Made by a program: the position numbers and the translations under genes
Assembly (NCBI GenBank): GCA_035550315.1
Contig: DASZPL010000009.1
Location: forward strand, 3,534 to 67,533
DNA length: 64,000 bases
Reading direction: 5' to 3'
DNA from: DASZPL01 sp035550315
Lineage (GTDB): Bacteria; Actinomycetota; Actinomycetes; JAFAQI01
The notes under the pieces: generated by a model
Database searches by the model: none
The model's input: the letters and a program-made list of their open reading frames with translations, nothing else
Told to the model about the DNA's origin: nothing
Shown here: positions 33,882 through 42,243 of the stretch, piece by piece
Numbering within the stretch: position 1 is the first letter of the stretch
Layout of the letters: each line of letters begins with the position of its first letter

Positions 33882-33918
33882 TCAAGCGCTCGGAACGTCA
33901 ACAACGTCGCACTCGACG
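33856..33918. repeat. 63-bp inverted repeat (25-13-25), copy 2
   Basis: Same geometry as copies 1 and 3, with a 13-nt loop of related sequence. The left arm is nearly identical (CGCCGAGTGCGACGAAACTG) and the right arm is diverged. It supplies the last residues and the stop codon of the Gfo/Idh-like gene and lies between convergent genes. Confidence 0.8.
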
Positions 33919-33940
33919 AGGGAGGATGATGGGCGGATGG

Positions 33941-34927
33941 TCAAGCGGCGAGGGCGGGGAGGACCTGCTCGACGTAGAGCTTGACGCTGGTCCAGGCGCG
34001 GTCGATCGGCATGCCGCCGCACAGCGGATGGAGTACGACGGTCGCGAGATCGCCTTGCTGGCGGCAGCGCTCGACCAGCTGCTCGGGGCTGAGGATCTGA
34101 TAGATCCCCTCCGCGCGCAGCGCCTCCACCGAGTCGGCGTTCGACGCGACCGCGGAATGCACGTCCGGCGTCTGCCAGCTGCGGTAGCGCTGCGCCTCGT
34201 GCAGCAAATGGTGACCGATCGTCGCCCACGCCTCGTCCGGATCCTCTGCGAGGTTGACCAGCGAGGTGTCCGCGGGCGGCAGCATGACGAACCCGCTCGT
34301 GCCATGCGCCGCGCACTGCTCCTCGTAGTAGGCCTGCAGCTCGGGCAGGTGCGCCGACGGCAGCAGCGGCAGGCCGAGCCGAGCCGCGCGCCGCGCCGCC
34401 GGCCGCCCGCTGCCGCCGACGAAGAGCAACCCGTTGGCCGGCGTGAGCGGGCTCGGCGTGATCAGCACGCGCCGGCCGTCGTATTCGAACTCCTCGCCCT
34501 TCCAGGCCGCGAGGATCGTGTCCAGCGCCGTGTCCATCAGGGCGCCGCGCTGCTTCCAGTCGACACCGGCCGCGGCGTACTCCTCCGGCCGGTAGCCGAG
34601 GCCGGCGACGACCATCAGCCGGCCGCCCGACGCGAGGTCGAGGACCGCCATTTCCTCGGCGATGCGCAGCGGGTTGTGCAGCGGCACGAGCAACGCTTGC
34701 ACCATCGCGCGCAGCCGCGTGGTGCGGCCAAGCATCAGCCCGGCGATGGCGAGCGGAGACGGGCTCCAGCCGTCGTCGATGCCGTGATGCTCCTCCAACG
34801 TCACCGCCATGAAGCCGTGCTCGTCGGCGTACGCCGCCATGTCGAGGCCGGCGGCGTACATCGAGGCAAGCGTCTTCGGGTCCCGGCCCGGGAGCACGAA
34901 GTTGAACCGCAGCAGCGAAATCGGCAT
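33941..34927 (-). CDS. LLM-class flavin/F420-dependent oxidoreductase
   Basis: A 328-residue luciferase-like protein. Family pattern: ISLLRFNFVLPGRDP start, VTLEEHHGIDDGWSPSPLAIAG, SGGRLMVVAGLGYRPEEYAAAG, and a C-terminal HPLCGGMPIDRAW. Typical of LLM monooxygenases that use F420 or FMN. Its N-terminus with HHGIDD resembles bacterial bioluminescence-type oxidoreductases more than the F420 group. The ATG is 17 bases from the pentapeptide-repeat gene stop on the same strand, so the pair may be co-transcribed. Substrate unknown. Confidence 0.85.
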   Translation of the reverse strand: MPISLLRFNFVLPGRDPKTLASMYAAGLDMAAYADEHGFMAVTLEEHHGIDDGWSPSPLAIAGLMLGRTTRLRAMVQALLVPLHNPLRIAEEMAVLDLASGGRLMVVAGLGYRPEEYAAAGVDWKQRGALMDTALDTILAAWKGEEFEYDGRRVLITPSPLTPANGLLFVGGSGRPAARRAARLGLPLLPSAHLPELQAYYEEQCAAHGTSGFVMLPPADTSLVNLAEDPDEAWATIGHHLLHEAQRYRSWQTPDVHSAVASNADSVEALRAEGIYQILSPEQLVERCRQQGDLATVVLHPLCGGMPIDRAWTSVKLYVEQVLPALAA

Positions 34928-34944
34928 GGCGGAACCTTAGGCCA

Positions 34945-35547
34945 CTAGGCGTCGCGCAGCCGGAGTCCGGCATCGAGGGCGAGCGACGGCGCGAGCGAGG
35001 GCAGGTCGGAGGCGTCGACCTCTGCCCCACGAAGCCGCGCGGCACCGGTGATGCCGGTGAAGTCGCAGTCGCGGATCCGCAGCGTGTCGACGACCGCGTT
35101 GTCGAAGGCCGCACCGCTCAGGTCGCACCCCTCGATCAGCACCTGGTCGAAGTGCACGCCGTAGAAGTCGATGCTGGTCAGCCGGGAGTTACGGAACACG
35201 ACGCGGCGCAGCCGGCTGAACCGAAAGGAGACCTGCTCGGTCTGGCAGCCGTCGAGCACCAGGTCGTCGCACTGCCCGCCGGTCGCCATGACAGAGCGAA
35301 GCCGGGTGTTGCGCACCGCCAACCGGCGGGCGACATACCCGGTGGCGATGATGCCGGACAGGTCGCAGTCCTCGAGCCGCAGATCGACCAGCTCGGGCCG
35401 CTCCAGGTCGAGGCCGACGATTCGCACCCCGCCCAGCCACAGGTCGTGCACCTCGTCGTCGTCGCGGCCAGGTGCATCGCTCGCCGGCTCGGTAGCGGTG
35501 ATGCGGGGCGGCGCCAGGGGCGGCCACGCAAGATCGTCGGATTGCAT
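34945..35547 (-). CDS. Pentapeptide-repeat-like protein
   Basis: About 200 residues with degenerate A(D/N)LxF repeats, for example ELVDLRLEDCDLSGIIATG, LVLDGCQTEQVSF, VVFRNSRLTSIDF and VLIEGCDLSGAAFDN, expected to form a right-handed quadrilateral beta-helix. The N-terminal 50 residues are acidic and Pro-rich. Pentapeptide proteins can mimic DNA or act as scaffolds (for instance quinolone resistance proteins); here no such motif is conclusive. ATG 35547 fits MQSDDL; the longer upstream frame overlaps the GT87 gene. Confidence 0.75.
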   Translation of the reverse strand: MQSDDLAWPPLAPPRITATEPASDAPGRDDDEVHDLWLGGVRIVGLDLERPELVDLRLEDCDLSGIIATGYVARRLAVRNTRLRSVMATGGQCDDLVLDGCQTEQVSFRFSRLRRVVFRNSRLTSIDFYGVHFDQVLIEGCDLSGAAFDNAVVDTLRIRDCDFTGITGAARLRGAEVDASDLPSLAPSLALDAGLRLRDA

Positions 35548-35580
35548 CCCATCAGTCTCGCCTCGGTAGCATCCGGAGCA

Positions 35581-36807
35581 GTGGCCGGCGTCGAGGTGCT
35601 TTCGGGGACCAGGCCGACACCTGCTCGCGTCGACGATCACCGCTGGTTCGACGCCCCGGTGGTCGTCTGGACGCTGCGAGTCGCTGCGCTGCTGACGGTC
35701 GGGTACGTCGTCTTCTGGTGGTGCCTCGGCACGACGCAAGCGGACTTCGCCGTCTACCTGCGGGGCGCACGACACGTCCTGCATGGCCACGCGTTGTACG
35801 CCGGGGGCACCCCGACCACGCGCTTCACGTATCCGCCGTTCGGGGCCTTCCTGTTCACGCCGCTCGGCGTGCTTCCGGTGCACCTTGCCCAGCTGGTCTG
35901 GGGCCTGGTAACGCTCACGCTGCTCTACGCCGTCGTCCGGATCACGCGGCAGCGGCTCGGCGAGGTCGGGGCGTCACCGCGCTGGCTGCCGGGTGCGCTG
36001 CTGCTGCTCGCACCGGTCATCGCGCTCGAGCCGATCGAGCACGCCTTCCAGCTCGGCCAGGTCGACATCGCACTGGCGGCGCTGTGCCTCTACGACCTCG
36101 GCCCGTCGCGGCTCGGGCGGCTGCCCAAGGGCGTGCTGGTCGGTGTCGCGGCTGCGGTGAAGCTGACGCCGTTCCTGTTCGTTCCCTACCTGGTGATCAC
36201 TCGCCGCTGGCGGCAGGCGGCGGTGGCGGTCACGACGTTCGCGGCGCTGGGCCTGCTCGGCATGGCGGCCGGCGTGCACCAGGCGGTGCACTTCTGGACG
36301 CATCTCGTGCTGAACCCGCACCGCGTCGGCCACCTGTGGTCGATCAGCAACCAGTCCCTCACCGGGACGGTCGACCGCTGGATCGGCCACGTGCCGAGCG
36401 GGCCCGGCTGGGATCTGGTGCTCGTCGTTGTCGCCGCCGCGGGGCTGCTGCTGGCCGCGCTCGCGTATGCCCGCGCGCCGCTCGCCGGAGACGTCATCGT
36501 CGGCCTGACCGCATTGCTGGTCAGCCCGGTCTCCTGGACCCACCACTTCGTCTGGCTGGTGCCGGCGGTGCTCATCTTCCTGGCGTGGTCGCACCGTCAC
36601 CGCGGCTGGCTGGCACCGGTCGGTGTGGTCGCGCTGATCCTGGGTCTTGAAGTCCTCTACTGGGTGCCGAACGGCAGTGGCTGGCGGCTGCACCCCGCGC
36701 TGTGGGAGAGCGTCGTCGCCTGCTCCTACACGCTGGTCGCGGTCCTCGTCATGGTCGGCTTGGTGCTGGCGGTATGCAGGCCGGACAGGTCGCGGCGTAC
36801 GACGTAG
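35581..36807 (+). CDS. GT87-like (DUF2029) membrane glycosyltransferase
   Basis: A 408-residue polytopic protein of the polyprenol-phosphate-mannose-dependent mannosyltransferase family (GT87). Start GTG at 35581 gives MAGVEVLSG. About ten transmembrane segments are visible, with the family signature of an acidic loop after the first helix (TQADFAVYLRGARHVL) and conserved FTYPPFGAFLFTPLG. It probably extends lipoglycans such as lipomannan. It is convergent with the metallophosphoesterase, and their coding regions overlap by 82 bases. Confidence 0.85.
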   Translation: MAGVEVLSGTRPTPARVDDHRWFDAPVVVWTLRVAALLTVGYVVFWWCLGTTQADFAVYLRGARHVLHGHALYAGGTPTTRFTYPPFGAFLFTPLGVLPVHLAQLVWGLVTLTLLYAVVRITRQRLGEVGASPRWLPGALLLLAPVIALEPIEHAFQLGQVDIALAALCLYDLGPSRLGRLPKGVLVGVAAAVKLTPFLFVPYLVITRRWRQAAVAVTTFAALGLLGMAAGVHQAVHFWTHLVLNPHRVGHLWSISNQSLTGTVDRWIGHVPSGPGWDLVLVVVAAAGLLLAALAYARAPLAGDVIVGLTALLVSPVSWTHHFVWLVPAVLIFLAWSHRHRGWLAPVGVVALILGLEVLYWVPNGSGWRLHPALWESVVACSYTLVAVLVMVGLVLAVCRPDRSRRTT

Positions 36808-38255
36808 TTGCGGTCGGCGATCGAACCAGACATGTAGAAGGCGGACAATCCGACTCCGAGGTACTCGCCTCTGGTGCGTTCGCTCCACTCGCGAGCGAGC
36901 GGCGCTCGCGTCTTGTAGAAGTTCATCGCGTAGCCGCCTTCGTGCACACGCAGCAGGCTGAAGCCGCCCGGATACTCCTTGGTCGCGGCGACCTCCTGGA
37001 ACACGACCTGCTTCGCATCGGACGAGGCCGACCGGTAGTTGCGATGGGTGTGGCCCTGGTGGTGGAAGAAGACGCCGGGCGCCTTCCCGTACATCGCGCG
37101 GATCTCGCGGGCCTGCTTGAGGTTCATATCGAAGCCGAACGGCTCCAGGTTGACGATGTCCGACGCCAGGGTCATCGGATGGTGGCCGAACACGAGAGTT
37201 GGACGGTCGCGATCTCTAGCCAGCTCCCGCTGCGACCAGGCGAACTGCTGCCTCGAGAGGGCACCGTTGTCACCGCCGTTGCCGGGCTTGTCGTAGGTGT
37301 CGAGGCCGATCAGCCGCATCCCGAACAGCTCGGTGCTGAACCAGGTCGGGTCGTGCGGATCGAAGAAGTCCTTGAAGCAGTCGCGCTTGGTTGGGTCGAC
37401 GGCTGAGATCCGACACGATGCGTAGTCCGCGCCGGCGTGTGGCCGGTCGTGATTGCCGCGGGTGAGGAAGTAGTCCGTGCGGTAGCGGCCGAACCGGTCG
37501 AGGTGCGTTCGGGCCTGCCGCAGATGGTCTGGCTGCGCCTCACTCGTGACATCGCCCGCGACGAGCAGCTTGTCCGCGCCCCGCGCCATGGCGTCGTGCA
37601 CCATCGCCTGGCACATGACCTCGGCGTACGGCGGTTCGCCGTCGCGCTGCGTGATGCCGGGCGGCAGCTGAATCGGCCCGACGGTTTTGATCAGGCCCGC
37701 GACGGTCTCACCCATGTGGACGTCGTTGGCGAGCGCGAGCGTGAACAAGTGTCGACCTGGCGGCGGCTGCGGCGTCGTGAATGCGAGGACCCCTGCCAGG
37801 TCGCGAAGTCCATCGAGCGTCGTCGTCGCCACGCCGAGCGGATTACCAGTGGCGTTGACCGCCGGAAGAGCCGGCACCCCGTTGGACAGTGCCTGGTAGT
37901 AGTAGGTGCGTCCAGGCTCCAGCCCATGCACTTCGGCGTAGTGGTACGGCGTCCGCGCGGTGTGGTGCAGCACCGTGCGCAAGCGCAGCGGATTGGTGCC
38001 GATTCGCAGTTGGGTGTCCTGCGGACTGGGTCTGAGCTGGTCGCCGGTGAAGCCGGGGATGCCGGTGTACCAGGTGACGATGACGCTCGTCGGTGTCAGC
38101 GTGACGATCTCGGCGTTGTGCGGGATCGCGAGCAGGTCGCTGCGCGCTGCCGCGGCGTACGCCCGCTCGGTGTCGATCACCGGCAACAACGCGGTGGACC
38201 CGACGATCGCGGCCCACCGCAACAGCTCACGGCGACTCGGCCGGCAGCAGCGCAC
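36726..38255 (-). CDS. Tat-exported metallophosphoesterase (purple acid phosphatase-like)
   Basis: About 509 residues. The N-terminus PSRRELLRWAAIVGS is a twin-arginine signal with a hydrophobic core ending near AYAAA. An FN3-like region (about 60-170) with GLEPGRTYYYQ precedes a calcineurin-like phosphoesterase domain. Metal motifs are LANDVHMG, AGDVTSEAQ, TRGNHDR, FGHHPM and QGHTHRN. These match purple acid phosphatase-like exported esterases. GTG 38255 chosen; a TTG 30 bases upstream is the alternative. Ends antiparallel within the GT87 gene. Confidence 0.88.
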   Translation of the reverse strand: MRCCRPSRRELLRWAAIVGSTALLPVIDTERAYAAAARSDLLAIPHNAEIVTLTPTSVIVTWYTGIPGFTGDQLRPSPQDTQLRIGTNPLRLRTVLHHTARTPYHYAEVHGLEPGRTYYYQALSNGVPALPAVNATGNPLGVATTTLDGLRDLAGVLAFTTPQPPPGRHLFTLALANDVHMGETVAGLIKTVGPIQLPPGITQRDGEPPYAEVMCQAMVHDAMARGADKLLVAGDVTSEAQPDHLRQARTHLDRFGRYRTDYFLTRGNHDRPHAGADYASCRISAVDPTKRDCFKDFFDPHDPTWFSTELFGMRLIGLDTYDKPGNGGDNGALSRQQFAWSQRELARDRDRPTLVFGHHPMTLASDIVNLEPFGFDMNLKQAREIRAMYGKAPGVFFHHQGHTHRNYRSASSDAKQVVFQEVAATKEYPGGFSLLRVHEGGYAMNFYKTRAPLAREWSERTRGEYLGVGLSAFYMSGSIADRNYVVRRDLSGLHTASTKPTMTRTATSV

Positions 38256-38328
38256 GACGCGACCGTATCGGTGAGCACGCGACAATGTGCCGTCCGGCGA
38301 GCTGCGCGAGATTGACAGCGGCTGCGCG

Positions 38329-38353
38329 CCATACCTAGGATACCTAGGTATGG
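38329..38353. promoter_or_regulatory. Near-perfect palindromic operator at the PadR start
   Basis: The 25-base palindrome is two copies of TACCTAGG around a central pair, ending at and overlapping the PadR ATG at 38350. It would let PadR block its own translation start and transcription. PadR proteins often bind such sequences; this is direct sequence evidence for autoregulation, though binding is not shown. Confidence 0.7.
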
Positions 38354-38673
38354 CGAACGAACCGCTGAAGGGTCACCTGGATCTCATGCTGCTGCAAATC
38401 CTGGCGTCCGGCCCCGCCCACGGCTATCAAGTGATCGAGGCGTTGCGGCAGCGCAGCGACGGTGCCTTCGACCTGCCCGAGGGCACGGTCTACCCGGCAC
38501 TGCACCGGTTGGAGCGCACCGGCGCACTGACCAGTTCCTGGGATGGCTCGACCGGCCGGCGCCGGCGGATCTACCAGCTGACGCCGCGCGGCCGGGGCGA
38601 GCTGCGCACCGCGCGCTCGGAGTGGCAGCGGTTTTCGACCGGCGTCTTCGCGGTCCTCGGAGCGACTGCATGA
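38350..38673 (+). CDS. PadR-family transcriptional regulator
   Basis: A 107-residue winged-helix regulator. Typical PadR start ANEPLKGHLDLMLLQIL, GPAHGYQVIEAL and LPEGTVYPALHRLERTGALTS, and the wing RRRIYQLTPRGRGEL. It is truncated to a short C-terminal helix. It is coupled by ATGA to the next gene, encoding a membrane protein of the HAAS type; such pairs are common self-regulated modules. Target and inducer unknown. Confidence 0.92.
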   Translation: MANEPLKGHLDLMLLQILASGPAHGYQVIEALRQRSDGAFDLPEGTVYPALHRLERTGALTSSWDGSTGRRRRIYQLTPRGRGELRTARSEWQRFSTGVFAVLGATA

Positions 38674-39509
38674 TCGAGCCCAGTGAGCCGATCGAGGCGT
38701 ATCTCGACGGGCTGCAACAGCGGCTGACCGGCTCGCCGCGCGAGGTGCGGCGAATGGTGGCCGAGGCAGAGTCGCATCTGTACGACGCGCTCGACGCCGG
38801 GCTCTCCCGTGGGCTGGACCAAGCGGCCGCCGAGCAAGCGGCGCTCGCCCGGTTCGGGTCGCTGGCGGACGTCGGCGCCGCTCACGCCGCCGAGCGTCGG
38901 CCGTCGTGGCGAGAGTTGGCGAGCGGCGCCGCGCAGCAGTGCGCACCGCTGGTCGCCGTCGGTCTGCTCGCGATCGGCGTCAGCGGCCTGGTCGCCCGGC
39001 TGATGGTGACGGTGTGGAGCTCGACGACGGTGTTCGCGGACCCGCCGGGCACCCGCTACACGGCGAGCGACTGTCACTACTGGCTGTCGATCCACTCGCA
39101 CGCGCCGACCTGCAACGCGGCGTACATCGCGGAGTCGATGGCCGACAGCTTGCAGGCGAGGTACGCCGCGGGCGTCCTCGGCGTCGCGCTGGTCGTTGCA
39201 TTGCTGCTGTGGCGGCGGCGCCGGCCGGCTCGCCCGGTCCTCCCGGCCATGGTGCTGCCGTTCGTCGGCCTCGTTGCGTTCGGGTTGGTCGGGCTCGGCT
39301 TGCTCGCGCTCGGCCTCGACGACGTGCGGATCGCCGACGGCCACGGGGCCGGGCAGTGGTTGAGCGGCGCCGTGGTGGCGTTGCCGGTTGCGGCCTACTA
39401 CGCGCTGCGGTTCGCGGTCACCCTCGGGCGGCGCTCAGGCGACGCCATCGGCGGAGGCGTCGGCGGGCGCGCCGAGAATGCCCTTGATCTGGGCGATGCG
39501 GGCGGCTGA
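38670..39509 (+). CDS. PadR-associated membrane protein with HAAS-like N-terminus
   Basis: A 279-residue protein. The N-terminal 75 residues (IEAYLDGLQQRLTGSP ... LYDALDAGLSRGLDQAAAE) match the HAAS-type alpha-helical domain often found after PadR genes. Four hydrophobic segments follow (about 90-115, 165-185, 195-220, 230-255), with an extracytoplasmic loop containing two Cys (SDCHYWL ... TCNAAYI). It probably signals through or responds with PadR at the membrane. Its 3' end overlaps the thioesterase gene by 75 bases on the opposite strand. Confidence 0.8.
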   Translation: MIEPSEPIEAYLDGLQQRLTGSPREVRRMVAEAESHLYDALDAGLSRGLDQAAAEQAALARFGSLADVGAAHAAERRPSWRELASGAAQQCAPLVAVGLLAIGVSGLVARLMVTVWSSTTVFADPPGTRYTASDCHYWLSIHSHAPTCNAAYIAESMADSLQARYAAGVLGVALVVALLLWRRRRPARPVLPAMVLPFVGLVAFGLVGLGLLALGLDDVRIADGHGAGQWLSGAVVALPVAAYYALRFAVTLGRRSGDAIGGGVGGRAENALDLGDAGG

Positions 39510-40136
39510 GGGCTGCAGGAAGAAGCCGGTGGCCTCCGCCGTCACCACGCCGTCGGCGACGATCTCGCCGCTGGAGTGAACCCGCCGGCCGTCGATCGAG
39601 TCATTGCGGGCGCGTAGCTGCAGCGGCACGCCGTACGGCGTGCGGCGCCGGTAGCGAACGGTTAGCTCCGCGGTCATGCCAACCGCACCCGCGGCCGCGT
39701 TGGCGTGCCCCAGGAGCTGGTCGAGCACGCTGGCCACCCAGCCGCCATGGACGCCGCCGGGCGGACCCTCGTGGATCGGCTCGAACGTGACCTGTCCGAT
39801 CACCGTGCCGTCCGACAGGTTCTCGACCGTCATCGGCGGCGCGAGCGGGTTGGCGGTGCCGATCACCGGGCTGAACGGGCGCATTGCCCGCGCCATGCTC
39901 TCCGGCGCCGGCCACGGCATGATCGCCCGCAGGTCGACCGACAGCCGCTCGGTCAGTTGATCGATCTCCGCCGCGATGGCGATCCGATCGGCGGCGTCGA
40001 GGCCGGTCAGCACCGCGGCGCTCATCAGCCGGCGGATCGACTCGCCCAGGACGACGGCAGCGTCCTCGGTCTCAGGGTCGATCACCTCACCGACCTGGTA
40101 CGCCGGGTCGACACCGACGCCGGGATCAGACCCCAC
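39435..40136 (-). CDS. PaaI-like hotdog thioesterase
   Basis: A 233-residue hotdog-fold acyl-CoA thioesterase. The family motif is GGVHGGWVASVLDQLLGHAN, with HGG loop and catalytic acidic residue; the flanking beta-strands (TAELTVRYRRRTPYGVPL, ADGVVTAEATGFFL) match PaaI. The N-terminal 90 residues are an added, mostly helical and acidic region. It is the third gene of the FadA5/EchA19 operon, starting two bases from the EchA19 stop, so it could hydrolyse stalled sterol acyl-CoA intermediates and recycle CoA. Confidence 0.87.
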   Translation of the reverse strand: MGSDPGVGVDPAYQVGEVIDPETEDAAVVLGESIRRLMSAAVLTGLDAADRIAIAAEIDQLTERLSVDLRAIMPWPAPESMARAMRPFSPVIGTANPLAPPMTVENLSDGTVIGQVTFEPIHEGPPGGVHGGWVASVLDQLLGHANAAAGAVGMTAELTVRYRRRTPYGVPLQLRARNDSIDGRRVHSSGEIVADGVVTAEATGFFLQPSAARIAQIKGILGAPADASADGVA

Positions 40137-40138
40137 GG

Positions 40139-40927
40139 TCAGCGGCCTTCGTAGCGCGGCGCCCGCTTTTCCTTGAAGGCCAACGTGCCTTCCTTGGCAT
40201 CCGCCGTACCGAAGATCGGCAGACCGATCTCGAGCTCGAGCTTGAGCGCCTCCTCCTCGGGAAGCCCCTCCGTCTCCTGCACCGATCGCTTGATCGCCTT
40301 GACCGCGAGCGGCCCGTTGCTGGCGATCTTCTCGGCGATCTCGAGCGCGGCGGCCAGCGCCTGACCGTCGGGCACGACCCGGCCGATCAAGCCGATCCGC
40401 TCCGCCTCTGCGGCGGTGACCGTGTTGCCGGTCAGCAGCAGTTCCATCGCCTTGGTATACGGGATCTGCCGTCGCAACCGCACGGTGGAGCCGCCGACGG
40501 GGAACAGCGCGCGGGTGACCTCAACGACGCCGAAGACCGCGCCCTCGCCGGCGACCCGGATGTCGGTGCCCTGCAAGATCTCGGTGCCACCTGCTACGGC
40601 GTACCCCTCGACCGCCGCGATCAGCGGCTTGGTGAGCCGGTGGCTGCGCAGCAGCGCCTTCCAGGCGATGCCGGTGTCGGAACGCATCCGCTCGGCGGCA
40701 TCGGAGGTGTTCTGCGAGTCGTTCATCGCCTTGAGGTCGGCGCCCGCGCAGAACACCCCGCCCGCGCCGGTCAGGATGGCTGCGCGGATCTGGTCATCGG
40801 AGTCGACCCGGTCCCAGGCGTCGGCCAGACCGACGATCATCTCCGGCGACAGCGCGTTCTTCGCCTCCGGCCGGTTCATGGTCACGATCAGGACGTGACC
40901 GCGCAGCTCGGTCTCGAGGTGTGGCAT
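40139..40927 (-). CDS. echA19: Enoyl-CoA hydratase, EchA19-like (sterol side chain)
   Basis: A 262-residue crotonase. It closely resembles M. tuberculosis EchA19 (Rv3516): shared stretches include LTGAGGVFCAGADLKA, RLTKPLIAAVEGYA, AGGTEILQGTDIRVAGE, GGSTVRLRRQIPYT and a matching C-terminus KEGTLAFKEKRAP. EchA19 hydrates the enoyl-CoA of the cholesterol side chain in the cytoplasm. Both oxyanion-hole loops (CAGAD, AGGTE) are present. It is 13 bases after the FadA5-like gene. Identity is by recalled homology, not by a search. Confidence 0.85.
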   Translation of the reverse strand: MPHLETELRGHVLIVTMNRPEAKNALSPEMIVGLADAWDRVDSDDQIRAAILTGAGGVFCAGADLKAMNDSQNTSDAAERMRSDTGIAWKALLRSHRLTKPLIAAVEGYAVAGGTEILQGTDIRVAGEGAVFGVVEVTRALFPVGGSTVRLRRQIPYTKAMELLLTGNTVTAAEAERIGLIGRVVPDGQALAAALEIAEKIASNGPLAVKAIKRSVQETEGLPEEEALKLELEIGLPIFGTADAKEGTLAFKEKRAPRYEGR

Positions 40928-40940
40928 TGCGCGCGGCGCC

Positions 40941-42104
40941 CTACAGCCGCTCGATGATGGTGCCGGTGGCCAGGGCGCCGCCGGCGCACATCGAGATCAG
41001 CGCGGTCGAGCCACCGGTGCGCTCGAGCTCGTGCAGCGCGGTGGTGATCAGCCGGGAGCCGGTCGACCCGACCGGGTGGCCGAGCGCGATTGCGCCGCCG
41101 TTGACGTTGACCTTGTCCACGTCGACCTTGTGCTGGCGCGCCCAGTTGACGACGACCGAGGCGAACGCCTCGTTGACCTCGAACAGGTCGATGTCGCCGA
41201 TCGTCATGCCGGCACGGTCGAGCACCCGCGTCGTCGCGGCCACCGGGCCGTTCAGGTGGTAGTACGGGTCGTCGCCGACGAGCGCCTGGGCCACGATCCG
41301 CGCCCTGGGCTTCAGCCCGAGGGCCGACGCCTTGGTCGCCGACATCAGCAGCACGGCCGCCGCGCCATCCGAGATCTGCGACGACGTCCCCGCGGTGTGA
41401 AAGCCACCCTCGCGCACCGGCTTAAGCGCCGCCAGCTTGTCGAGCGACGTCTCGCGCATCCCCTGGTCGCGGTCGACGACGATGGTCTCGCCGGTCGGGG
41501 CGCCGTCCTCGCCGAGCACCGGCGTCTCGATCGGTGCCACCTCCGGCTTGAACCGCTCCTCGGCCCACGCCCGGGCGGCGTTCTGCTGCGACCGCAGGCC
41601 CCAGGCATCGAGCTCCTCGCGGCTGATCCCGAAGTCCGTGGCGATCCGGTCGGCGCCGGTGAACTGGTCGGGCAGGTCGACGTCCCAGCCGTCCGGGCGG
41701 GGTACGCCGGGGCCGCTCATCACGTTGGCGCCCAGGCCGACCCGGCTCATCATCTCGACGCCGCAGGCGACGCCGATGTCGATGGCATCGGCCGCGATCA
41801 GGCCGGCGATGAAGTGGTTCGCCTGCTGGGCCGAGCCGCACTGGCAGTCGACCGTCGTCACGCCGGCGGTCTGTGGCAGCCCGCTCGCCAGCCAGGCGTA
41901 GCGCGTGATGTTGCTGCCCTGCTCACCGGCCTGCGTGACGCAGCCTCCGACGACCTGCTCGACGGCTTCCGGATCGATCCCGGCGCGCGCGATGACCTCG
42001 CGCTGCGCGTGACCGAGGACGCGCGCCGGATGCATCCCGGCGAGCCAGCCGTTGCGCTTGCCGATCGGGGTCCGGACCGCTTCGACGATGACCGCTTCAC
42101 CCAT
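40941..42104 (-). CDS. fadA5: FadA5-like steroid thiolase (acetyl-CoA acetyltransferase)
   Basis: A 387-residue thiolase closely resembling FadA5 (Rv3546), which cleaves the 3,22-dioxochol-4-en-24-oyl-CoA side chain to release acetyl-CoA. The nucleophilic Cys is in TTVDCQCGSAQQAN (about residue 89), the catalytic His in NGGAIALGHPVGSTGSR, and the second Cys in SMCAGGALATG. Stretches TAGTSSQISDGAAAVL and ARIVAQALVGDDPYYHL are shared with FadA5. Divergently transcribed from the CYP125-like gene, as in mycobacteria, across a promoter with two KstR-type boxes. Confidence 0.9.
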   Translation of the reverse strand: MGEAVIVEAVRTPIGKRNGWLAGMHPARVLGHAQREVIARAGIDPEAVEQVVGGCVTQAGEQGSNITRYAWLASGLPQTAGVTTVDCQCGSAQQANHFIAGLIAADAIDIGVACGVEMMSRVGLGANVMSGPGVPRPDGWDVDLPDQFTGADRIATDFGISREELDAWGLRSQQNAARAWAEERFKPEVAPIETPVLGEDGAPTGETIVVDRDQGMRETSLDKLAALKPVREGGFHTAGTSSQISDGAAAVLLMSATKASALGLKPRARIVAQALVGDDPYYHLNGPVAATTRVLDRAGMTIGDIDLFEVNEAFASVVVNWARQHKVDVDKVNVNGGAIALGHPVGSTGSRLITTALHELERTGGSTALISMCAGGALATGTIIERL

Positions 42105-42138
42105 GCCAGAGCCTCCTAGGCCCGCGTAGAGGTCGAAT

Positions 42139-42152
42139 TACAACACGTTCTA
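42139..42152. promoter_or_regulatory. KstR box, full match
   Basis: TACAACACGTTCTA matches TnnAACnnGTTnnA at all fixed positions. It lies 35 bases upstream of the FadA5-like ATG, on the leftward side of the divergent promoter. Confidence 0.8.
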
Positions 42153-42169
42153 GTTTTCTCTGCCAGAAG

Positions 42170-42188
42170 TGTTGACGACCCGTCAGAT
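42170..42188. promoter_or_regulatory. Diverged ATCTGACG-type operator between two KstR boxes
   Basis: TGTTGACGACCCGTCAGAT keeps the right half and centre of the second palindrome family but has a degraded left half. It sits midway between two KstR boxes. Weak on its own; listed because of its place. Confidence 0.45.
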
Positions 42189-42199
42189 TCAGGCAAGAT

Positions 42200-42213
42200 T
42201 AGAACACGTTCTC
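42200..42213. promoter_or_regulatory. KstR-like box (last base differs)
   Basis: TAGAACACGTTCTC matches the consensus except the final A. It lies 30 bases upstream of the P450 GTG on the rightward side of the divergent promoter, where it would control the long sterol operon. Confidence 0.75.
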
Positions 42214-42243
42214 GTCTGTGGGAACTTCCCGTGAGAGGTATGC

